64,000 nucleotides of DNA from Ravibacter sp964562455 (GCA_964562455.1 CAZLTN010000004.1:68047-132046), one strand, 5' to 3'; shown: positions 1 to 8,936, numbered from the stretch's first letter. Numbers and translations: made by a program. Notes: generated by a model from the letters alone, not told the origin.

Positions 1-594
1 GGTCGGGAGATAGGGATTTATGTTCCCAAGGTTGATAGCCACCACCATTTTTGATGTAGTAAATCCCTGCTGCAACCGGGTCGCCAGGTAAATATTGGTA
101 TAGGCTCCATCGGCTTCGAGATAGGCAATGTCCTCCGCATCGATACGCACTTTACTACTGCCGTGCGGCACATATAGCTGTCCGTCAATACTGAAGACCT
201 CATGATCCTTATTACCATAATGCCGATCCAGCGCCAGTACGACCTGCCTTGCCACCTCCGGTATCCTGAAAGGTTTGGAAAGGTAAGCGACCGGCCCTGT
301 TTCTTTTGCTTCTTCAAAGACCGCCTCTTCCGTCATACCTGTAAGATAGATAACGGGGGCTGATCTGAGGCGTTTCATTTCCCGCGCAACCGCGATTCCA
401 TCAGCCTGCCCCTCCCCCAGCTCGATATCGACCAATAATAAATCCGGCTTTTCGGCCCTGATCAGCTTCACGGCCTGTCTGTAGTCGGAAGCTACGCCGC
501 AGATTTCAAATTCCTGCGAGGCCAGGCCAGTCTCAAGGTTCATAGCTGTAAGCGGGTCATCTTCTACGATGAGGATACGGTAAGGAATACTCAT
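1..594 (-). CDS. LytTR-family response regulator (C-terminus beyond window edge)
   Basis: DNA-binding response regulator of the LytR/AlgR type, truncated by the window edge after 198 codons. The receiver domain covers about residues 5-122: acidic pair E11-D12-D13, phosphoacceptor D56 in LLLVDIE, conserved T85 and K107 in SKPF. A LytTR DNA-binding domain starts near residue 139, with the typical IAYLEADGAYTNIYL stretch; its last part is missing. In this family phosphorylation by a sensor kinase, often a TPR-containing 7TM or 5TM kinase in Bacteroidota, controls promoter binding. A decayed fragment of a TPR sensor kinase lies divergently upstream (741-1067), so this regulator may have lost its cognate kinase. 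The ATG at 594 gives a complete receiver domain. The family is certain; targets are unknown. Confidence 0.9.
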   Translation of the reverse strand, partial: MSIPYRILIVEDDPLTAMNLETGLASQEFEICGVASDYRQAVKLIRAEKPDLLLVDIELGEGQADGIAVAREMKRLRSAPVIYLTGMTEEAVFEEAKETGPVAYLSKPFRIPEVARQVVLALDRHYGNKDHEVFSIDGQLYVPHGSSKVRIDAEDIAYLEADGAYTNIYLATRLQQGFTTSKMVVAINLGNINPYLPT

Positions 595-645
595 AAAATT
601 ACACTTTGATAGTAATATTCGCCTTTATTAATTGAATATACAATA

Positions 646-768
646 CTAATTCCACTGCTCTTCGATATTCTCCACGACCATGTTCTTTTTCTCCATAAAG
701 AAAAACCCGACATTTACCTGTTGCAGAACCCAATCTCTAAAATGGCTATACCGGTATTCTTTTTCATT
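646..768 (-). pseudogene. Possible decayed C-terminal coding fragment
   Basis: An open stretch of 40 codons between an in-frame TGA (769-771) and a TAG (646-648), with no start codon near its upstream end. Its translation looks protein-like (EYRYSHFRDWVLQQ ... VVENIEEQWN) rather than random, and it ends 52 bp upstream of the response regulator start on the same strand. I do not recognise the family. It may be the 3' remnant of a gene that preceded the regulator. It is short, so chance cannot be excluded. Confidence 0.3.
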
Positions 769-1067
769 TCATAAACATTCTGACCCTTGAAGATGACCTC
801 ACCACTATTACAATCCGGAAACTTTTCTACCTGAAAACCTGCCTGCTGCTTTTCATATCCGCAGGATCTGTCTGCGCCCGGTCTCCGACCGATTCACTCG
901 GTATAGACAATTTGATAAGGTTGTCGGAAAAACTGGTTACTACCGATCCCGAAAAGGCAATTTCACTGGCCCGCGAGGCATATGACCATACCGGCGAAAG
1001 TTCTTTTCTCAAGGGGGCCGCCTGCCTGGTAAGGGAACTTACCGGTTCTCACACGATAGCGGGATGA
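741..1067 (+). pseudogene. 5' remnant of a TPR-type sensor histidine kinase
   Basis: Open frame from just after TAA (738-740) to TGA (1065-1067). From about 810 it reads as a hydrophobic signal segment (FYLKTCLLLFISAGSVCA) followed by the start of a TPR array (DNLIRLSEKLVTTDPEKA, then ISLAREAYDHTGE). That arrangement is typical of periplasmic TPR sensor kinases of Bacteroidota, which are commonly encoded next to LytTR regulators such as the one at 1-594. There is no ATG in frame before the signal segment, and the frame stops after about 75 recognisable residues with no kinase domain downstream. This is therefore a broken gene, not a small protein. The assignment to a kinase rests on the signal-plus-TPR pattern and the neighbour, not on a kinase motif. 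Confidence 0.55.
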
Positions 1068-1216
1068 TTTTTGAGCTGGAGTTTCCGGGGTAATCGGGGA
1101 GAAACAGAGTTTTGTATAACCGATTACAGGATTTATAAAACGGAACCGGCTGTCTATAACCGGAAGTATTTTATTAGCGATCAGTACTCAAATTTACCTT
1201 AACTACTGATTCGCTT

Positions 1217-1422
1217 ATGAAGAAATTCTTACTGGTACTGATGACTTGGGCCGTTGGAGGTAACGTTCAAATTATCATTGTCAATGGCTGCAATTTTAAT
1301 GGCTACAACATTAACGGCCCTTTTTAATATCACTCGAAGCCTTACCCGCAGGTACTTATTTGATTAATGTAGAGCTAGTCGATGGAAACAGAATCAGCAG
1401 GAAATTGCTGATTGACAAATAA
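1217..1422 (+). pseudogene. Frameshifted remnant of a T9SS-sorted secreted protein
   Basis: An ATG at 1217 opens a signal-peptide-like start (MKKFLLVLMTWAVGG) that stops at TAA 1325-1327. In the next frame, from about 1313 to TAA 1420-1422, the sequence reads ISLEALPAGTYLINVELVDG followed by NRISRKLLIDK, a good match to the C-terminal type A sorting signal of type IX secretion substrates (L-PAGTY core, then a basic end). The two parts lie in different frames only about 100 bp apart, so this is either a larger secreted protein reduced by deletion and frameshift, or a small signal-plus-sorting-domain protein broken by one frameshift. No cargo domain remains. The sorting signal implies that the lineage has or had a T9SS. 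Confidence 0.6.
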
Positions 1423-1471
1423 AATCGATTGCATTAAGTGAACCCTCCAATATTTTTCTTCCACACTATTG

Positions 1472-1512
1472 AAAATACGTCGTTCCGGAACAAAGTCCGG
1501 ACGGCGTATTTT
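1472..1512 (-). terminator. Hairpin terminator, probably bidirectional
   Basis: Imperfect inverted repeat AAAATACGTCGTTCCGGA / TCCGGACGGCGTATTTT with a short loop, A-rich on one flank and T-rich on the other. It lies 21 bp past the stop of the minus-strand TPR lipoprotein gene and downstream of the decayed plus-strand locus, so it can serve both directions. Confidence 0.65.
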
Positions 1513-1533
1513 GGTATTTCCCGATATTCTCCG

Positions 1534-3282
1534 TTACCTTCCCATACACATTACCCCATTCAGCGCAATCAGCCCGGCAGGCGACGAAGCGTCGGTCTTC
1601 AAAGTAACATTTTTCCGTTTTGCAGGATCTATCCGGGAAGCGGCCAGCTCGGTATCGGCGTATTTCCAGGCTTCGGCAAATTGCGCCCGCGTATCCCGGG
1701 CCTCGGCAACTTTACCCTGACCTTCAAGGCTTTCGGCCAGGCCATTCAGGGCAAAGCCATTCCGTGGCCAGTGGGCAAGGTCTTCCCGGTAAACCTTTTC
1801 AGCCTGTACAGCATCGCCGATCTGCAGCAGCAGTGCGCCCAGTGAATGCCGTACGGAAAAGAACCAGTCGGGAGGTTCGGTGTAATTGAGCTGATCCTCT
1901 ATGCCGACAGCTTCTGCCAGCAACGGAACAGCCTGTTGCGGACTTCCTTCTGTTACAAGAATTTCGGCCCGGAGGACCAGCGCGGCAATCCGGCAGACTT
2001 CGCTTACACTATTGATTCCCCAGATCATCTGCCCTTCCAGCAAAGGGTTCCCTGCCAGCTCATTCAGTTGCTTCAGCTCCTCTCCGGCAGCTGCCGGCTT
2101 CCCCATGTTAGCATAGGCCATCCCGCGGGCATAGTGCCTGATCGCCCCGGGATAAGGAAGGTCGGCAGCAGGAGCCGGCTGTGCCAGGATTTTCTCCCAT
2201 TGGGCAAACTTGACAAGGACATGATCAGGAATAGTGAGATAATGCTGTACCGTTTCAAAGCCAGGCTCATGATAGTACCTGCTTTCGACAAGCCCGGCGG
2301 TTTTGAAAGCAGCCTCAATGGACCGGGCCGCGCGCCCTTCAAAGGCGGTCGTAGCAGCGAGAAAATGGTAGTTATGGGTATAATACATCTGCGGGTAGTA
2401 GCCCTGTACGCGACATTCGGCAATGTAAGCACTATCGGCTTTTACCGCATCCTCATTAGCCAGTGACCCTTCATGGTAGTCGCCGGTATTGATATAGATA
2501 TGGGAGGGCATGTGTACCAGGTGCCCGGCCGGCGGAACCAGCGTTTTCAGACGTTCGGCACATTCAAGAGCCTTTACAAAATCGGAACCCGATTCGGTAG
2601 CATGGAGATACAGGTGGTTGGCCAGAGGATTCTTCGGGTCGGCGGCGAGGACTTCCTCAAGAAGGGAGAGAATTTCGGGCGTCCAGGATCTGGCCGGGCC
2701 TCCCTTCCCATCAAAGAAATCCCAGGCATGCCGGTTCATCAGTGACTCCGCATAGAGCGTGGTTAAAAACGTATTTCCAGGGAACTCGCCGTGAGCCAGT
2801 TTCATAGACATTACAAAACCATCGTCGTCGGCTGCAGTGCTATCTGCCGGAAACCTGGTCCTGAAAGCGTCTATCAGCGCCTTTTCCCATGCAGAAACGC
2901 TGCCGACAAACCGCCCGGCACGGGAGACTGCCCATTGTATTTCCCTGGCAGCTCCAAGATTATCGGCAGAATTGAGATTCGGCCCCAGAACGTAAGCTAT
3001 ACCCCAGTAACCCATAGCAAAGGTACTGTCGAGCCGCACGGCTTCACGAAACGACCGCTCTGCCTCGCCGTGATTGAAGGCGTTGGCCATGATCATGCCC
3101 TGGTCGAAAAACTGCCGGGCATACTTCGAAGACGTTGTCACCGGAACACTGTAACCACCGATATTCTTCAGCAGCGGCGCTTCAAATACCGGTTTCTTTT
3201 CCCCGCACCCGATCAGCGCAAGGAGGAAGATGGCCGACAACAATTGGATAGCTGACATGACAGGAATTAAGGTTTTGTGCAA
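1534..3282 (-). CDS. TPR-repeat lipoprotein of unknown function
   Basis: 582-residue predicted lipoprotein. A hydrophobic N-terminal segment ends in the lipobox LIGC with the modified cysteine at residue 26, followed by EKKP. The rest is helical with TPR-like units: FFDQGMIMANAFNHGEAERSF near residue 60, YARGMAYANMGKPAAAGEEL near 385, and VYREDLAHWPRNGFALNGLAE near 520. Proteins of this type are widespread in Bacteroidota and related phyla and usually lack an assigned activity; TPRs normally mediate protein contacts. It is monocistronic, with a terminator just downstream. An alternative start at Met9 would also leave a working signal. Envelope location is well supported; role is unknown. Confidence 0.85.
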   Translation of the reverse strand: MHKTLIPVMSAIQLLSAIFLLALIGCGEKKPVFEAPLLKNIGGYSVPVTTSSKYARQFFDQGMIMANAFNHGEAERSFREAVRLDSTFAMGYWGIAYVLGPNLNSADNLGAAREIQWAVSRAGRFVGSVSAWEKALIDAFRTRFPADSTAADDDGFVMSMKLAHGEFPGNTFLTTLYAESLMNRHAWDFFDGKGGPARSWTPEILSLLEEVLAADPKNPLANHLYLHATESGSDFVKALECAERLKTLVPPAGHLVHMPSHIYINTGDYHEGSLANEDAVKADSAYIAECRVQGYYPQMYYTHNYHFLAATTAFEGRAARSIEAAFKTAGLVESRYYHEPGFETVQHYLTIPDHVLVKFAQWEKILAQPAPAADLPYPGAIRHYARGMAYANMGKPAAAGEELKQLNELAGNPLLEGQMIWGINSVSEVCRIAALVLRAEILVTEGSPQQAVPLLAEAVGIEDQLNYTEPPDWFFSVRHSLGALLLQIGDAVQAEKVYREDLAHWPRNGFALNGLAESLEGQGKVAEARDTRAQFAEAWKYADTELAASRIDPAKRKNVTLKTDASSPAGLIALNGVMCMGR

Positions 3283-3484
3283 ATCGCGATAAATACAGGA
3301 ATAATCATGATAAATATAGAAACAACCAACTGATTATCAACACAAAGCAACGCCGTTATTAGTATCCGGCAACGAGACCGGACCTGGTGCATATTGAATT
3401 TGCCGCGAACTGATGCTGCCGGTTTCACCCGGAGAGGTTATCTTGCATTATACAGTTATAATTTTCAAAGGATCTGCTGATCTC

Positions 3485-4117
3485 ATGAACGGGTACAAAC
3501 CTTTATTTTCATCTTTTCTGCTGTGCCTGGCGGCAATGCCCGTATTACACGCCCAAAGCTATGCGGAAGAAATTACTGCCTACCGGAAAAAACAACTGGA
3601 AGAAATTACGGCCAGCCCTGAATCGCCGTTGCGGCCGGAGGATGCCGCCGCGATCTCCTTTTTCGATGCCGATGCAAAATACCTGGCACGCGCCCGGGTG
3701 GAATTCCTTAAAGGTGAAAAGCCTCTCAGGATGCCGACCTATGCAGGGACTGAGAAAGAATTTATCAGGTATGCCAGGCTGCATTTTGAAATTGACGGTG
3801 TAGAGAGCACGCTTACGGCTTATAAAAATCTCGCTATACCGGGAGCCCTGGCCGGTCTTCACAATACCCTCTTCATTCCTTTTAAAGACAAGACCAACGG
3901 CAACCTTACCTACGGCGGCGGTCGCTACCTGGACCTTGTCATCCCGGCCGGAACAGGCGAGGTATCGCTGGATTTCAACAAAGCTTACAACCCGTATTGC
4001 GCCTACAGCGATGGCTACCAGTGCCCTGTACCACCCCGTGAAAACCACCTCTCGGCCGCTTTGCCGGCAGGTGAAAAGAAGTATACAGGAACTATCGGAA
4101 AAAGGAAAATAAAGTAA
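3485..4117 (+). CDS. DUF1684 family secreted protein
   Basis: 210-residue exported protein. The signal peptide is MNGYKPLFSSFLLCLAAMPVLHA, with cleavage predicted after the AHA-like motif before QSYAEE. The C-terminal part has the signature of the DUF1684 family: TYGGGRYLDL near residue 140, then DFNKAYNPYCAYSDGYQCP and a proline-rich PVPPRENHL segment. The family is common in Bacteroidota and Actinobacteria and has no established reaction. The start at 3485 was chosen because it places the signal peptide at the N-terminus; the frame is open 24 codons further upstream, but that extension is not signal-like. It precedes a GT9 gene on the same strand, about 90 bp away. Confidence 0.85.
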   Translation: MNGYKPLFSSFLLCLAAMPVLHAQSYAEEITAYRKKQLEEITASPESPLRPEDAAAISFFDADAKYLARARVEFLKGEKPLRMPTYAGTEKEFIRYARLHFEIDGVESTLTAYKNLAIPGALAGLHNTLFIPFKDKTNGNLTYGGGRYLDLVIPAGTGEVSLDFNKAYNPYCAYSDGYQCPVPPRENHLSAALPAGEKKYTGTIGKRKIK

Positions 4118-4208
4118 GAAGAGCCGGCTGGTGTTGAAAGACCGGCTGTTACCAGCATTCCCCAATCTGCTATGGCTTGCTTTTTTTAATATACTTTATC
4201 AGGAAAAC

Positions 4209-5336
4209 ATGAATTTGCAGTCGGAATCAGGCAAAACTACCGGTATCCGACAGATTATTAGTTATTTTGTATCCTGTATTAAAGTAATAGAATCGCGTAT
4301 GGGAGTAAAAGCTCTTATTGATTTGTGGCGCCATAGATACAAAAAGTATTCTCATATTTTTAAAGCCTACTTTTCTGGCAATCAAAACATTAGATCTTTC
4401 CGGCAATTCAAGGCCCAGAACCGGGGAACAAAGCTCGTAGCCGTCGTCCGGACCGAGCACTTCGGCGATATCGTAGCGGTGGAACCTCTTTCAAGGCATA
4501 TCCGCAGCCTGCATCCCGACGCTCATATCGTATGGTTCGTAAAACCCGTTTTTAAAGAACTCGTAGAAGTAAATCCACATATCGACAGGGTATTCCCGGA
4601 ATTGTGTGTAACCGAAAGGCAGGTTATCCTGAAATCAGGGGTCTTTGACAAAATATATGAGCTGCAGTTCAGGAACAACAACTATTGCGCCGAATGCCAG
4701 GCTTCTTACGACAACCCGGTAGCAGTAGCGAAAAACATCAATGTCGACAATTACTTCGAATACGGCAACCTGCTGGAAGTGTTTGCCAAAGTGGGCAACC
4801 TGGAGCTGCCGGAAGATCAGCATCCTGAAGTTTACCTGCAAAAAAGGCATCGTCTGAAAATAGACGAGCTTCAACTCCCGCAAAGCTTTATTGTGATTCA
4901 TTGCCAATCCAACTTTGCTCCCAAAGACTGGCCGGCGCAGAACTGGCAGGCGTTGGTCAACTGGCTGATCGGACATTATTCTTACTCGATCGTCGAGGTC
5001 GGGTTAAAAAGTAACCTGGATATAAATCACCCCAGATATTTCAATCTGACGGGAAAACTGTCTATATTGGAAACAGCGGAAGTAATCCGGAGAGCCCACT
5101 TTTTCATAGGGCTGGATAGCGGCCCTGCTCACCTTGCCAATGCCGTCGGGACTTACGGAGTCATTCTTATGGGGACCTTGAACGACTTTGAAATTTACAA
5201 CCCTTATTCGGGCAGCTACGGCCTGGGGCAAAACTGCACCATTATCAGGGAAGCGGGAAAACCCTGCTCCCAATTGAGCCTTGCGCGTGTAACCAATTCC
5301 ATTAGAGACATTTTGCCTTCAGAAGTAACCAGTTGA
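4209..5336 (+). CDS. Glycosyltransferase family 9 (heptosyltransferase-like)
   Basis: GT-B fold glycosyltransferase of family 9, the group that includes LPS heptosyltransferases. Visible motifs are the N-terminal Rossmann start (KLVAVVRTEHFGDIVAVEPL), the mid-protein acceptor/donor loop (IVIHCQSNFAPKDWPAQNW) and the C-terminal donor-binding signature FIGLDSGPAHLANAVG. The expected role is transfer of an activated sugar to a cell-surface glycolipid or lipopolysaccharide core at the cytoplasmic face. The first 80 codons are more AT-rich than the rest and contain no family motif, so the start is uncertain: 4209 is used here, 4299 (MGVKAL) is possible, and the frame extends up to 4131. The donor sugar cannot be read from the sequence. 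Confidence 0.85.
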   Translation: MNLQSESGKTTGIRQIISYFVSCIKVIESRMGVKALIDLWRHRYKKYSHIFKAYFSGNQNIRSFRQFKAQNRGTKLVAVVRTEHFGDIVAVEPLSRHIRSLHPDAHIVWFVKPVFKELVEVNPHIDRVFPELCVTERQVILKSGVFDKIYELQFRNNNYCAECQASYDNPVAVAKNINVDNYFEYGNLLEVFAKVGNLELPEDQHPEVYLQKRHRLKIDELQLPQSFIVIHCQSNFAPKDWPAQNWQALVNWLIGHYSYSIVEVGLKSNLDINHPRYFNLTGKLSILETAEVIRRAHFFIGLDSGPAHLANAVGTYGVILMGTLNDFEIYNPYSGSYGLGQNCTIIREAGKPCSQLSLARVTNSIRDILPSEVTS

Positions 5337-5382
5337 GTGTGTTCATTGATATATTTATTGAGACGCCAAATTAATTCACGAC

Positions 5383-6324
5383 ATGAGCTACAACAGGGAA
5401 CAAAAACAAGACCGTAAGAATCTGCTGTGGGCGGCGCTGGCCATACTGGCCCTGCTCAACGTCTTGCTGCTCTATTTCTTCTACCAGGAGCGAAAAGAAA
5501 ATACGACCAAAGATTCGGTCATCGCCGCACGTATGGAGGAAGTGCTCACCACCAAAAGCAAACTTGACTCCATTTCGACCCAGTTGGACATCAAAATTGC
5601 CCAGATACAGCAACTGGGCGGAAGAGTGGACTCCCTTCTTTCACTGAAAGCCCAGCTTGAAAAAGACAAGCAACTGCTCAAGGACAGAAACAGCTTTTCC
5701 CTCAAAAAGTATGAAGAACGCATTAAAAATTATGAAGCGCTTCTTACTGAAAAAGACCAGGAAATAGCCAGCCTGAGGCAAGAGCTCGGAACCGCCACTG
5801 CCAGGAACCAGGAACTCTCCGAGCAGATTTCCGGCCTGGAATCGGAAAAAGAACAACTTGGAGAACAGATAGATGCCGCCAGTTCGAAAGCCATTGAGCT
5901 CCAGGAGAAAATAACCATCGCATCGGCGCTCAGGGCGGAAAAGATCCAGGTAAGCGCCATTTCCGACAAAGGAAAAGAACGGGACAGCGGCAACTACCGG
6001 TCCAAAAGGATTAACCAGCTTAAAGTAAATTTCGAGCTGGCAGATAATGCCGTAGCTCATGCCAATGACAAGGATATCTTCCTCCGGGTCCTCGATCCTG
6101 ACGGTGCAGTTCTTTCCGATATGGCTACGGGTTCGGGGTCGTTTCTGCACCACGAGCGGGAGATGATCTACAGCTCAAGGCAAAAAGTAGCATATAAGAA
6201 TGCCCGTATGCCGGTATCGATTATTTACGGAAGAGGCGGGATACCGCTTAAAAGCGGGAAGTACACAGTAGAACTGTATGCCGAAGGCTTCAAAATAGGA
6301 CAAGGCGACTTCACCGTTAAATAA
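5383..6324 (+). CDS. Membrane-anchored coiled-coil protein, paralog 1
   Basis: 313 residues with one transmembrane helix (about residues 13-33), a long coiled coil (about 45-185, rich in E, K, Q and L, e.g. LEKDKQLLKDR and LREELG-like heptads) and a compact C-terminal domain of about 120 residues (from SAISDKGKERD to FKIGQGDFTVK). The C-terminal domain carries IFLRVLDPDGAVLSDMA and GKYTVELYAEGFKIG, which look like a beta-sandwich. The N-in topology would put coiled coil and domain in the periplasm. The same architecture and motifs recur at 51133-52086, so these are paralogs of one family. No catalytic residues are evident. A spacer or structural role in the envelope is an inference only. Confidence 0.85.
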   Translation: MSYNREQKQDRKNLLWAALAILALLNVLLLYFFYQERKENTTKDSVIAARMEEVLTTKSKLDSISTQLDIKIAQIQQLGGRVDSLLSLKAQLEKDKQLLKDRNSFSLKKYEERIKNYEALLTEKDQEIASLRQELGTATARNQELSEQISGLESEKEQLGEQIDAASSKAIELQEKITIASALRAEKIQVSAISDKGKERDSGNYRSKRINQLKVNFELADNAVAHANDKDIFLRVLDPDGAVLSDMATGSGSFLHHEREMIYSSRQKVAYKNARMPVSIIYGRGGIPLKSGKYTVELYAEGFKIGQGDFTVK

Positions 6325-6376
6325 TAAATGCATTATCTATGGGTATGAAAGATTATCCCCTATCGGCGTCTGCATG

Positions 6377-6404
6377 CCGATAGCCGATAGCTGATAGCTG
6401 GTAG
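6377..6404. repeat. Degenerate heptamer array upstream of priA
   Basis: Four consecutive 7-bp units, CCGATAG CCGATAG CTGATAG CTGGTAG, followed by CTC and then the priA start codon. Related arrays lie at 21137-21172 and 62526-62546; two of the three end directly in CTC. Confidence 0.7.
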
Positions 6405-6407
6405 CTC

Positions 6408-8909
6408 ATGGATCACCCGTCACTTTTCGAAGAGGAAATTACGCTTTTTGCCGATGTAATATTGCCGGTGCCCGTGCCCCGGTTGTTTACATACCGCGTC
6501 CCCCGCGAAATGACGCCGGAAATTGTTGCCGGAGCGAGAGTTGTGGTGCAGTTCGGAAAAGGCAGGGTACTCACCGCTGTGGTTGTCAATGTGCACGACG
6601 TCCCGCCGCAAGCCTACAATGCCAGGTATATCCTTGAGCTTCTCGATCAGAAACCGCTTGTTACCCGGCATCAGCTCGAGCTGTTCAAATGGATGTCCGA
6701 GTACTATATGTGTGCCGTTGGCGAAGTGCTGAACGTTGCGCTCCCTTCAGGGCTCAAGATCTCCAACCAATCGAAAGTCCAGGTTAATCCCGATTTCGAT
6801 TACCCGGAGCTGCTTACTCCCGAAGAAACTTTTCTGGTCGATGAGATCCGGAAACACGGCATGCTCACTTACGAAGAGCTCGGGCGGCTAACGGAGAAAA
6901 AAAACGTTACCGGGCTGATCAAAAGCCTGGTCAGCAAAAGGGCAATTATCATTTTCGAAGAGATTAAGGAAAAGTACCAGCCCAGGACTGTCGCTAAAAT
7001 AAGACTGACCGAAGCCTATACCGACCCTTTCAACCTGGAAGAGGTTGTAAACTCTCTGGAAAAGACGCCCAAACAGCTTGACGTGATATTGAGATACCTG
7101 AGCCATATCCCGGTATTTAACAACCCAGGGCTTAATGCGAAAGGGCTCGAAAAGTCAGTCTTCACGCAAAGCAGCAACCTTTCGGGGAGCGCGCTCGCTA
7201 CCCTGCTCAAAAAAGGGATATTCGAACAATTTGAGGTCAAGGTATCGAGGATTGCCGAAGTTGTACCTGAAAACCTCAAAGAGATAAAGCTTTCAGCCGG
7301 CCAGCAACAGGCTTCAGAGGAGATACATAATCTGTTCCGCGAAAAATCGGTCGTGCTCCTGCACGGCATTACGGGCAGCGGGAAGACCGAAGTCTTTATT
7401 GACCTCATTGCCCAGGCCCTCAAAAGCGACGTACAGGTGCTTTACCTGCTGCCTGAAATAGCGCTGACCACCCAGATAGTTGCCAGGCTTCAGAAAGTAT
7501 TCGGGAACAAAATGGGCATCTACCACTCCCGGTTTTCCGACAACGAAAGAGTAGAAGTATGGAAAGGCGTGGTAGAAGGCAGGTTCCAGTTCGTGATCGG
7601 GGTAAGGTCGGCGGTATTTCTCCCGTTTGATAACCTTGGCCTTATTATCGTGGACGAAGAGCACGAAAACTCCTACAAGCAATTTGACCCTGCCCCCCGG
7701 TACAATGCCAGGGACGTAGCCGTAATGATGGGGTTCATGCATAAAGCCAAGGTGCTGCTGGGCTCTGCAACCCCTTCCATAGAAAGCTACTACAATGCCC
7801 AGAGCGGGCAGTACGGCCTTGTGTCCATGACGGAACGTTACGGGGACGCAAGCCTGCCGGAATTCGTCATCATCGACATGAAGAAAGAGCGGAAGCAGAA
7901 AACCCTTAAGGAAGAGTTTTCATCCGTACTCCTGGCGGCCATACGCGGGAATATCCAGAACGGGGAACAGTCTATCCTGTTCCAGAACCGCCGCGGATAT
8001 GCTCCCTGGCTGCAATGCGAAGACTGCGACTGGATTTCGGAATGCCTCAATTGCGACGTAACGCTTACTTACCACATGCGTGAGGCGGAGCTACGGTGCC
8101 ACTATTGCGGTCACCGCGAGACAATTCCCCGAACCTGCCCGCACTGTGGCTCAGCCCGTGTAAAGACGATGGGATATGGTACGGAAAGGATCGAAAGCCA
8201 GCTTGAGCTTCTTGTTCCGGAGGCGCGCATACAGCGAATGGATCTTGATACAACCAGGTCAAAAAATGCTTATACGGATATCATACGAAACTTTGAAGAA
8301 AATAAAACCGATGTACTGGTAGGCACCCAGATGGTTACAAAAGGGCTCGATTTCGATAATGTGAGCATGGTCGGCATTTTCGACGTCGACCGCCTGATCA
8401 ATTTCCCGGAATTCAGGGCTACTGAAAAGGCCTTCCAGCTTCTTACCCAGGTAAGCGGCCGGGCCGGGCGAAGGGCCAAAACACGCGGAAAGGTTCTCAT
8501 CCAGACCTCCAACCCCGGGCAGGAACTGCTTCAATGGGTTATTTCAGGAGATTATCAGACGATGTACAGGACTGAAATTGTCGAAAGGTCAAATTTCGGC
8601 TACCCGCCCTATACCCGGCTGATCAAGCTCACCGTAAAGCATGAAGATGCTTCCGTTGCGCTGGAATCGGCGCGTGCACTGGCCGACATCCTGACAGCGC
8701 AACTGGGCAAAACCCGGGTGCTCGGCCCCGAAGCTCCCCTGGTGGACAGGGTCCGCAATCGCTTTTTGTTTGACATACTTATTAAACTTGAGCGGGAAAA
8801 GGTTAATTTTAGGGCCGTAAAATCGCTGATACAGGAAAGTATAAACGAAATACTGGCAGATAAAACCAAAAAACTCATTCAGATTACAGCAGACGTGGAT
8901 CCGGCTTAG
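6408..8909 (+). CDS. priA: Primosomal protein N' (replication restart helicase PriA)
   Basis: 833-residue superfamily 2 DNA helicase that recognises stalled forks and reloads the replicative helicase. Walker A is GITGSGKTE (about residues 320-328) and Walker B is DEEH (about 415-418). Between the helicase lobes sit the paired zinc-binding CxxC motifs (CEDC, CLNC, CHYC, CPHC, about residues 536-575), a hallmark of PriA. The helicase lobe 2 motif QVSGRAGR is present. The N-terminal 3'-DNA-binding domain (VILPVPVPRLFTYRVP) is intact and length is normal. The start ATG follows the heptamer array by 3 bp. pyk follows after 27 bp, so the two are probably co-transcribed. Confidence 0.97.
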   Translation: MDHPSLFEEEITLFADVILPVPVPRLFTYRVPREMTPEIVAGARVVVQFGKGRVLTAVVVNVHDVPPQAYNARYILELLDQKPLVTRHQLELFKWMSEYYMCAVGEVLNVALPSGLKISNQSKVQVNPDFDYPELLTPEETFLVDEIRKHGMLTYEELGRLTEKKNVTGLIKSLVSKRAIIIFEEIKEKYQPRTVAKIRLTEAYTDPFNLEEVVNSLEKTPKQLDVILRYLSHIPVFNNPGLNAKGLEKSVFTQSSNLSGSALATLLKKGIFEQFEVKVSRIAEVVPENLKEIKLSAGQQQASEEIHNLFREKSVVLLHGITGSGKTEVFIDLIAQALKSDVQVLYLLPEIALTTQIVARLQKVFGNKMGIYHSRFSDNERVEVWKGVVEGRFQFVIGVRSAVFLPFDNLGLIIVDEEHENSYKQFDPAPRYNARDVAVMMGFMHKAKVLLGSATPSIESYYNAQSGQYGLVSMTERYGDASLPEFVIIDMKKERKQKTLKEEFSSVLLAAIRGNIQNGEQSILFQNRRGYAPWLQCEDCDWISECLNCDVTLTYHMREAELRCHYCGHRETIPRTCPHCGSARVKTMGYGTERIESQLELLVPEARIQRMDLDTTRSKNAYTDIIRNFEENKTDVLVGTQMVTKGLDFDNVSMVGIFDVDRLINFPEFRATEKAFQLLTQVSGRAGRRAKTRGKVLIQTSNPGQELLQWVISGDYQTMYRTEIVERSNFGYPPYTRLIKLTVKHEDASVALESARALADILTAQLGKTRVLGPEAPLVDRVRNRFLFDILIKLEREKVNFRAVKSLIQESINEILADKTKKLIQITADVDPA

Positions 8910-8936
8910 TCGTTAATTAGCATTCAACAAAACCTC

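Noticed and set aside
1068..1199. Continuation of the TPR-kinase fragment frame past its TGA for another 44 codons
   Set aside because: The translation (FLSWSFRGNRGETEF...) shows no TPR or kinase pattern; a chance open stretch is more likely than stop-codon read-through.
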